From Euryodendron excelsum (lineage: Eukaryota; Streptophyta; Magnoliopsida; Ericales; Pentaphylacaceae), in contig CM065394.1 in assembly GCA_033060915.1 (NCBI GenBank), forward strand, positions 17,663,001 to 17,727,000: a DNA stretch of 64,000 nucleotides, written 5' to 3'. The position numbers and the translations under genes are program-made. Shown one piece after another: positions 57,243 to 64,000 of this stretch (the first letter of the stretch is position 1; each line of letters opens with the position of its first letter). Below the pieces are notes generated by a model. The model was not told the origin of the DNA and did no database searches. It saw nothing but the letters and a program-made list of their open reading frames with translations.

Positions 57243-59780
57243 TACTTAGAGGGTTAGGCCGTAGTTATGTCTTTTTACCCTTCACCCATGTAGAGTCTTC
57301 AATTAACTTGGTTCAATCCTATTCACTTTAAATTTTCAAAATCAAATTTTCAAAATTGTTTTCCAAAACACATGCATATATTCGTATTATCTTGTATTAA
57401 GTTTGTCATCCACATACTAACTATTGCATCTTTGTTTTGTAGGTGTGTTTGTTGTTTAAATTTTATTAACTGCCATGCATGAATGTGATGAACAGGATGA
57501 ATGGGAGTTGTTGGGCTCTTTCCTCCACTTTTAAAAATCACACACACATTGTATGTGCACTTGCATTCTGCATACTTGCATTCTGCATACTTGCATTATT
57601 ACCCTGATATGTCCTTCCTAGTTAGAAAGGGGGAACAGTATATTGGTTGTGGGCAAGATGCTGTGTCAGTTTCTTCGCCTATGGCCTCTTGATGGTTCCC
57701 CCGCTCGGATCACCAACCGATCATGGCACCACCTCGGGGAGTGGGCCTAGGTTTGAAGATCTGGGGACCGAGCCTTTTTAGGACGCATTAGTCAACCCTC
57801 AACCTCATACTCATATAGACACCATGTATAGCCAAACCTCTACCGGATTTAAGACATACGCACTGTTTTCCAAAACCATGGAGGAAAGGGCGACTGCTCT
57901 TACTTTCATTTATACTTGCTTATTTTTGTTATTATAATGACTGTATTTATACTGTTATAATGCCTATCTAACTGCTCATGTATGCATGTTTACTTCAACT
58001 GTATTTTCTCTCCTTATACTCTATGCATCCATTTTCATCATTCCATTTTCCAGGTCAAGACAATAGTTCCAAGTAACTTAAGTCACTGCATTCTTATGCT
58101 TATGATCAACCCATTGAGAGTGACACCAAGGTCACTCTCCCTTGCATTAAACCTACCTACACCTTAAGGGTTTCCACATAACCCTAAGGACTCATAGCAT
58201 GCATATCAATTCATTCCATAAGAGGGGCCCCAATCCCTCTATACTCACGGAGATAGGGTTGCCAAGAAGACAGGGGGCAATCGATCAATAAGGTCTCTCA
58301 ACAACCTCCTCAACATCAAATCCAAAGAAGGCGAATCCGAAGACTCAAGAGTAGTTTAGGTTTTTCCTTTGTAAAATTAGATAGGTGGAACCCCCCAAAG
58401 AAGCATGTTTCCTCTCCCCCTGTTTAAATGTATTTCAATTCTCTTGTATCTTAAAACCAAAGTTCAATGTACTTCTTTATTTTTGCGAATGAATTGAGGG
58501 ATGATTGTATGGATGGATGAAGGTCCCCGCTCGACAGTAAGGTATCTGCATACAAGGGCAAATCCTCTATCTCCAAAAGTGAGCCAAACACATCATGTTT
58601 AGTTTCTCTCTCAAGTAGGAGCACCCCTAGGACATGCATTGCATAAAAATTTTCAAATCAAGGCACTGATTTCTCTTTTGTTTTTTATTTTCTATCTCCC
58701 CCCTCCTTATCTCCAAGTACTAAGAGAATCGAAGACAAAAGCAAGACAAGAAGGGGATTTCCTCAACCATCCATTTATTATTATCCTACTACTCACGTGT
58801 TCACTTTTATTCTGTTCATGCATCTATATCCATTCAGAGACAAGAGTTCCAAGAAACTCAAGTCGTTTCATTCTCATGCATCTAATCAACCGTAGAGAGA
58901 AAGGAGCAATCCAATCTCATGTCAACCTACCAAAACTTCTACGGGTTCTTAAACCCTAAGGATTCATGGCATGTATAGAACCATTTCTTGAGGGAGGCCC
59001 AAATCTCTCTCAGTCCATAGAGGCGGGATTACCCAAATAAGGAAACATCAACCAGCCCACGCCGAAAAGGTATTGTATTGCATAATAGGGGCAAAACCCC
59101 TCCTCCAAAATGGACTTGTCATCATGCCTAGATTCTTTCAAAGAAGGGACCTTCATAGGGCATACATCGCATAGAACCTCCAATTCCATATGCTGACTGC
59201 ATTCTGTTTTTCTTTTTCTTTTTGTAGGTCAGAGAGCACAACTGAATTCATGGAATCCCTCTAGTACCCCACCAAGTTCAAAACTCATGGAAGAATGAGC
59301 CTAGTTGTTAGAAGAGGCTGAACCTACATCAGGGAGTAAGAAGAACTAATCATCCATCAACAAGACGTTACCTCCACACCATGCCACGATGATCACCGTC
59401 CCTACAGAAGAGGGCTTCATCGTTTGCAAAGTTTTATCAGACCCATGCATTACTACAAAAGAATCTCCTAACTTCCAAATGCATGCTAAACACTGCAGAA
59501 GATATGTCAACCTGTCCTCCATCATTTCGCGATACACCCGGGGCATGAAATGCCAAAGAGGCTGATAATTTCAAAACCTGTCAGGGGTTCTCACCAAGAG
59601 ATCCACAAGAAAAGGGAGATTTCTACAAAATTCATCTATTTTCTTTTCTATTTCTCGCATATCTTCTTTAAATAAATATTGCATGCCATGTAATCATGTT
59701 TTTAAATGAAAATAGGTAGTTCCCAGTTTATCCCCTTTGTTTCATACTCTTGTGGACAATTGTCACATTTAGGGATTATC
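57243..59780 (+). other. Leader of E with an internal duplication
   Basis: Homologous to F's leader, with acceptor TTTGTTTTGTAG (AG at 57441-57442). Segments at about 57960-58270 reappear diverged at 58790-59050. A second acceptor-like CTTTTTCTTTTTGTAG ends near 59227. The stretch 59230-59600 is not recognised; short frames only. Confidence 0.6.
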
Positions 59781-62215
59781 TCCTATTTAGTAAATGACTC
59801 GACTTGAAGGATGGGATAGCATGGGCAACCCATTCAAAAGGGGGGTTAAGACCTTAGAGAGACAAAAAGAGAGTGAGAGATAGGAAGGAGATAGTGTGGA
59901 GTTCATTGAAAAGGCGACACTTACGTGATGTCCTGGTTAAGCGATGCGCAGCCGAGTCCCTAAAATGATGAGAAGCCATTGTTCTACTTATCCTAAATAA
60001 ACACTACCCTTTGCTCAACCCACTAGAGCCGTCCATAATTTCTTTTCAGATATCCCCAAACCTATAACCATCCCCCACATTGGGGTAAGCACATAATAGT
60101 TGATTTGATAGAACATGTAGGGTTTCACTGACAGAAACACATCATCCCTAGGAGTATTATCTAAATTTTGTACTAAGGCTTTATGGACTAAGCAATTCAA
60201 TTTGAAATGATTAGAGGCCCTTAATTTTATTATTATACACAAAATATCCCTTTTGCTTAACCCACTAGTGCCTCGCAGAAAGCGGGAGTTTTTTTTTGTC
60301 AATCACGATCCGAAACCATTCCCCCACACTGGGGCAGACAGGCAGCAAAAAATCTGGTAGAGAACGTCATCGACCATTAAGCTGAAGTAACGTGAAGGCT
60401 CTATGGATCAAGCAATCTTGTTCAAAATGAAAAAAGGCCCTCATTTCATTTTCCATATAGTTAAAAGCAACCCTTGTCAAACCTATTGAGCCAGTTACCT
60501 TCCCTTTTCAGAAAACACCCCAACCTAGGAATCACCGTCCATAATGGGTTAAATCAAAATGCTAAGGAAAGGATTTGAGAAAAAGAAGTGGTAGAAATGT
60601 TTGAAAAAAAAGGGGGCATATCAAAGAGAAGATCGGAAAAGAACCATGTTTGTGCTATCTTGAAAAGCATATAGGAAAGACGGAAGTTAAAAAAAAAAAA
60701 AGGGGGAAGAAAGAAAAGGTGCAAATGGTAGACTAAGAAGGTCAAAAGTTACAAGAAATGTCAACTCCTCTTGTAAAAGAGAAAATTCAAAGGTAATTCT
60801 AGGTAACAAAGCCACCAAGTAGAAGTAATAGGTTTGAGCCTCTATCCTTTATTGTAAAAACCCGAAACCGTGGCCTACATTACGACCCTGTTAAAGTCCT
60901 CTTCGTTTGAAAAGGATTGCTTGATCTAAATGAGCCAGATGTGTTGTTGAAACTAGAGGAGGATATCAGGGGACGAAACCCCGCTGGAAGACCGACTAAG
61001 GATGGTGTGGATCTAAACCCTATTATAAACAACATCAAATTTGAGCCTGCGCATCCTTTTCATTCATAAACCCCTTAACCTAGCCTATGTTACGGTCCAA
61101 ATTAAAGTCCTCTCTAATAAAAAAAAATTGCTTAGCCTAAATAAGCCTGAATAATACCTAGACAACTAGGCTGAGAAAGGAGAACTGGAAGGGAATGCAA
61201 GGGGCAATCTCATGCTCCAAGGTGTGCTCAGATGGTTTTGGTTTAAACAACCCACTAAAAGAAGATCTTTGAGCCTAAATATCCCTTCGTTTCATACAAC
61301 CTCTAAACCCAGCCTACATTACGGTCCTAAAAGAAGTCTTCTCGGATTGAGGGCTTAGCTGTTTATCGCTCTACAAAGGGCATGCGAGTTGTCGCTCAAG
61401 CCATGGTGGCATTTTGGAGATCTGAGAGAGAAACCCAAGTGAGCTCAGAAAAACCCCAAATAGCAACCCTGTAGAAAGTAGGGATATGATAGCAAACCAA
61501 AAGGTCAAGATTCTTGGAGAATGGTGCAAATGCTATCACACCCCGATATGAATGGGATAAAACTTAATGGGGCAGAATCCTGGAAAGGAAACAAAATCTT
61601 GAGAGTATGGGCCCTGGGGCAATCCTGGAGCATTTTTTGTAAATAGCTTATATACATGTAGTACTGATGCATCCATGACATGTATAACCTGTACATCCAT
61701 TTAGATTCTTATGTAGTTTATTCATGCATTCAACTACATTCATGTATGAGCCTGTTCATTCGTAAGGAAGTAGGTCATGCATTTAATTCAATTCTTACAA
61801 AAATCTGTGCATTTATCAAAAAAAAATGGGGGACATTGCATTCACTTCCATTCCTATATGTGCATTATCGAAAAGTATAACATGCATTCAATTCCACTTC
61901 TGTGTGAACCTGTGCATTCATAAAAAAAAAAATAATAAATCATGCATTTAATCCCATGTGCAATCATCATAAAAAAATAAAAAATGACGCCCTTTACCAG
62001 GGCATTTTCAAAATTGTTTTTATACAAAACTAACTCTATGTCTTTCCCTCTCTCTCAAATAAGAAACAGGGAACAAGTTAAATGCAAAAAGGAGCTAAAG
62101 CCACCACTTAGACATCTACAGCACCGTTACATACCTCAGAAAGCTTAGATATCCATGACCGACAAGAAACAAAGAATGGGGCAATGGCCCACCCTCGACC
62201 TCCCCAATCAAATGA
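59781..62215 (+). repeat. Noncoding 3' block of E with about 210-230 bp diverged tandem repeats
   Basis: Two kinds of repeated segment. One (a stretch with AAGCAATC, GAGGCCCTCATTTC and CCCACTAGAGCC forms) lies near 59990, 60190 and 60400. The other (GAGCC, then CTACATTACGGTCC and AGTCCTCTCGGATTG) lies near 60830, 61040 and 61270. Single or double copies occur in elements 1 and F. Confidence 0.65.
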
Positions 62216-63151
62216 CTCCTGACTCAAGATACCATGCATGCTAAAAAATGGGAGTAACGAATAAGTGTCTGATCGCTCAAAGCTGGAATAATGAAGCATA
62301 TCCCCGAAAATGAGCATTAACCCCCGACTGGAGTCTGGTAAGGCTCACGAAGGTCTCTCCCACAACCATAGGAGCATGGGAGTGCCCCTCACGAATCTTG
62401 ACAAGCAGTGCACATAACCGACAGTCGACCAAGTCATCCCCCTTGGTGAAAACATCAATAAGATTAGGAGACACAAAGCTAGGGCTACCTTGGAGAAATG
62501 GACCAATCTTGACGAATATGCCAGTCCCCTATCTGTCGCAAACTCAAAATGAGAGAAACAAGAACTTCACCGAGACATGAGAAAACTGGGGCAGCAAATC
62601 AAAAGAAAAGGCCGTACAACGGAGCCCAAGCTGAGAAGAGATAATCACGATGTAACCATTAGGAAAAGTAGGTCCCATAATGTTAGCTGAACCATTCCGA
62701 AGACCTAGGAGGAAGCCATACTCGTGAGGAGTAGGGGCAAGCTGACATTCCCCAAGAAAGACTAGTCAGGTGGCCAAAAGGGAACCATTGCCAGAAAACA
62801 AGCTACGCCAATAGGAGAGAAGCCATGCAACCAAAGAACCGGTGAAAAATGCCTTGCTCACCTAGAAGATATTCCTCATACCAAATCCACAGTTGACTCA
62901 AAATAGCATCGGCCATCCTAAAGGTCAACAGGTGGGAAACTTCAACATCCATTTTCTCTTCAAAGGCTGGCTTGACTAAAAGGAAGGGCTCGACTGGAGA
63001 TCTACTCCCCCCTCCCACTCTGGCTAGAAGATGCTCGATTGGCAGAGTGCTAACTACCCCTAGAGCGGCTGGAGCTGATGATGGAATTTGTCCGAGCCGC
63101 CTTCCCCGAGCGGCGTCTCATCTCAAAACCATCATCACCCGCATCTGCCAT
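62216..63151 (-). pseudogene. Truncated antisense aORF of E
   Basis: Minus-strand start at 63151 (MADAGDDGFEMRRRSG) after a TTTTTAG acceptor-like stretch. A further segment MADAILSQLW lies near 62916, then FLGECQLAPTPHEYGFLLG. The part 62474-62277 (DDLVDCRLCALLVKIREGHS, VVGETFVSLTRLQ) is closely similar to element 1's aORF. After FRGYASLFQL it joins noncoding sequence, so the C-terminal half is deleted. Several frame changes. Confidence 0.75.
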
Positions 63152-64000
63152 CCTAAAAAGGTAAGCCAAGGTAAGATGTGTTAATATACAAACACAAAAA
63201 AAAAAAATATTAATAATAAAAAATAACAAAAAGATTTCAAATGATAGGTCAAAAATGAAATTTCTACACATCTTGATTTTCCAACTTCAAATCAAATTTC
63301 AAGGGTTTTCTGTCTTTTTCATTCAAAAAGATTTTATTTCTAAAAACCTTTTCCAACTCTTTTCCTAATTTCTAAAAATTTCGGCAGAGTTTTATTTAAA
63401 AATGGTCCCCACAACACCCGTGACATCAACACAAAACACAAAACGTGCACTTCACATTGTCACCATCACATAACATCAGCGCCCGTGCACACTTGTCAAT
63501 TTTTTAAAATTTTCAAAACATATGTTTTATTTTTCCAATAAATCAGGGGCTTTCAAAAGTCTGAAATTTCTCAAATTCATTTCAAATATTGTCCAAAATA
63601 TCCCTACATTTTTCAAAATTTTAAACTCTAAAAATTTCATCAACTTCTTGAGTTGTCTTAATTTTCCTAATTTTCTAAGTATTTTTCTATTTTTCAAAAA
63701 ATTAAAAATTCACCAAGTTTTCAAAAAATTACAAAACTTCATACGGTTGATAAACACATTTCTCTAATGCACATTCCACAAAAATCTAGTTAGAAAACCC
63801 AATGCCGAAGCCTGTAGGAACAAATTCCCTATTTTTGTAGAATACCCCCTTCACATACTCACATAAAATCACTCAAATTCAATCAAACAAGCACCAAAAT
63901 GCAAAAATAACATCACCATAATGTTCAAAACATCAAATTCCACTATTCACATGATTCAAACGAAATTCTACACATCAAAATCAACAAAAATGTGAAAACT
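63152..64000 (-). other. aORF upstream region of E
   Basis: Near copy of 7570-8440 in element 1 (AT-rich, TTTTCAAAATTTTC runs). The window ends before the expected promoter dyads. Confidence 0.6.

Larger units (their letters stand above)
54859..64000 (+). mobile_element. Element E: family A without gag or pol, continues past window
   Basis: 5' LTR, PBS, leader, noncoding 3' block and partial antisense aORF, with no recognisable gag, protease, reverse transcriptase or integrase between leader and 3' block. It is inserted in the family B LTR of G. Confidence 0.8.

Noticed and set aside
62108..62317. C-terminal part of E's aORF
   Set aside because: The segment 62108-62215 matches noncoding sequence of D near 41010-41160, so the aORF was ended at about 62216.

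Overview
This window is nuclear DNA from a plant, most likely a eudicot with a large repeat-rich genome; I cannot name the species. It is AT-rich and I find no host gene, tRNA or rRNA. Nearly all of it is a nest of long terminal repeat (LTR) retrotransposons of the Ty3/gypsy type. The Tat lineage (Ogre/Retand relatives) is indicated by three things: a second, archaeal-type RNase H between RNase H and integrase; a primer binding site (PBS) matching my recollection of the 3' end of plant tRNA-Arg; and an extra open reading frame (aORF) running antisense between pol and the 3' LTR.

Two sister families are present. Family A has LTRs starting TGTAAGCACCCC-ATTTTTGAC. They are about 4.7-5.1 kb in the two solo copies and 8.7 kb where an internal 81-bp repeat has expanded. 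Family B has LTRs starting TGTAAGCACCCC-ATTTTTGCC. The families share the last part of the LTR (U5) and the leader, but differ in U3, in promoter palindromes and in the aORF domain.

The nesting can be read from the junctions. The oldest unit is element D (family B, minus strand, 38643-52806 and continuing off the left edge). Element F (family B, plus strand, up to 38642) sits in D's 3' LTR. Element 1 (family A, plus strand, 2482-17584) sits in F's 5' LTR. Element C (family A, minus strand, 1-2481) sits in element 1's pol. A solo family A LTR (32942-38087, duplication TGCAT) sits in F's 3' LTR, and another (44542-49272, duplication TTTTC) sits in D's gag region. Element G (family B, from 52807) sits in D's 5' LTR, and element E (family A, from 54859, running off the right edge) sits in G's LTR.

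Coding content is all decayed. Element 1 keeps the RNase H, archaeal RNase H and integrase part of pol, and an antisense aORF. F and D keep gag-like sequence but no protease, reverse transcriptase or integrase. E has leader, 3' region and part of an aORF but no recognisable gag or pol. F, D and E would therefore have depended on proteins supplied by relatives.

The most interesting signal is regulatory. Both families carry clusters of a 21-bp dyad, GGCGC-N11-GCGCC, just upstream of the LTR TATA box. The same family-specific dyads recur in the same arrangement upstream of the antisense aORF. The core differs between families but is shared by the two promoters within each family. With the 81-bp hairpin-rich repeat in the family A LTR (about 46 copies in one LTR, 3-8 in the others), a second tRNA-Arg-like site inside U5, and a likely intron spanning U5, this suggests a self-regulating retrotransposon system that deserves testing.
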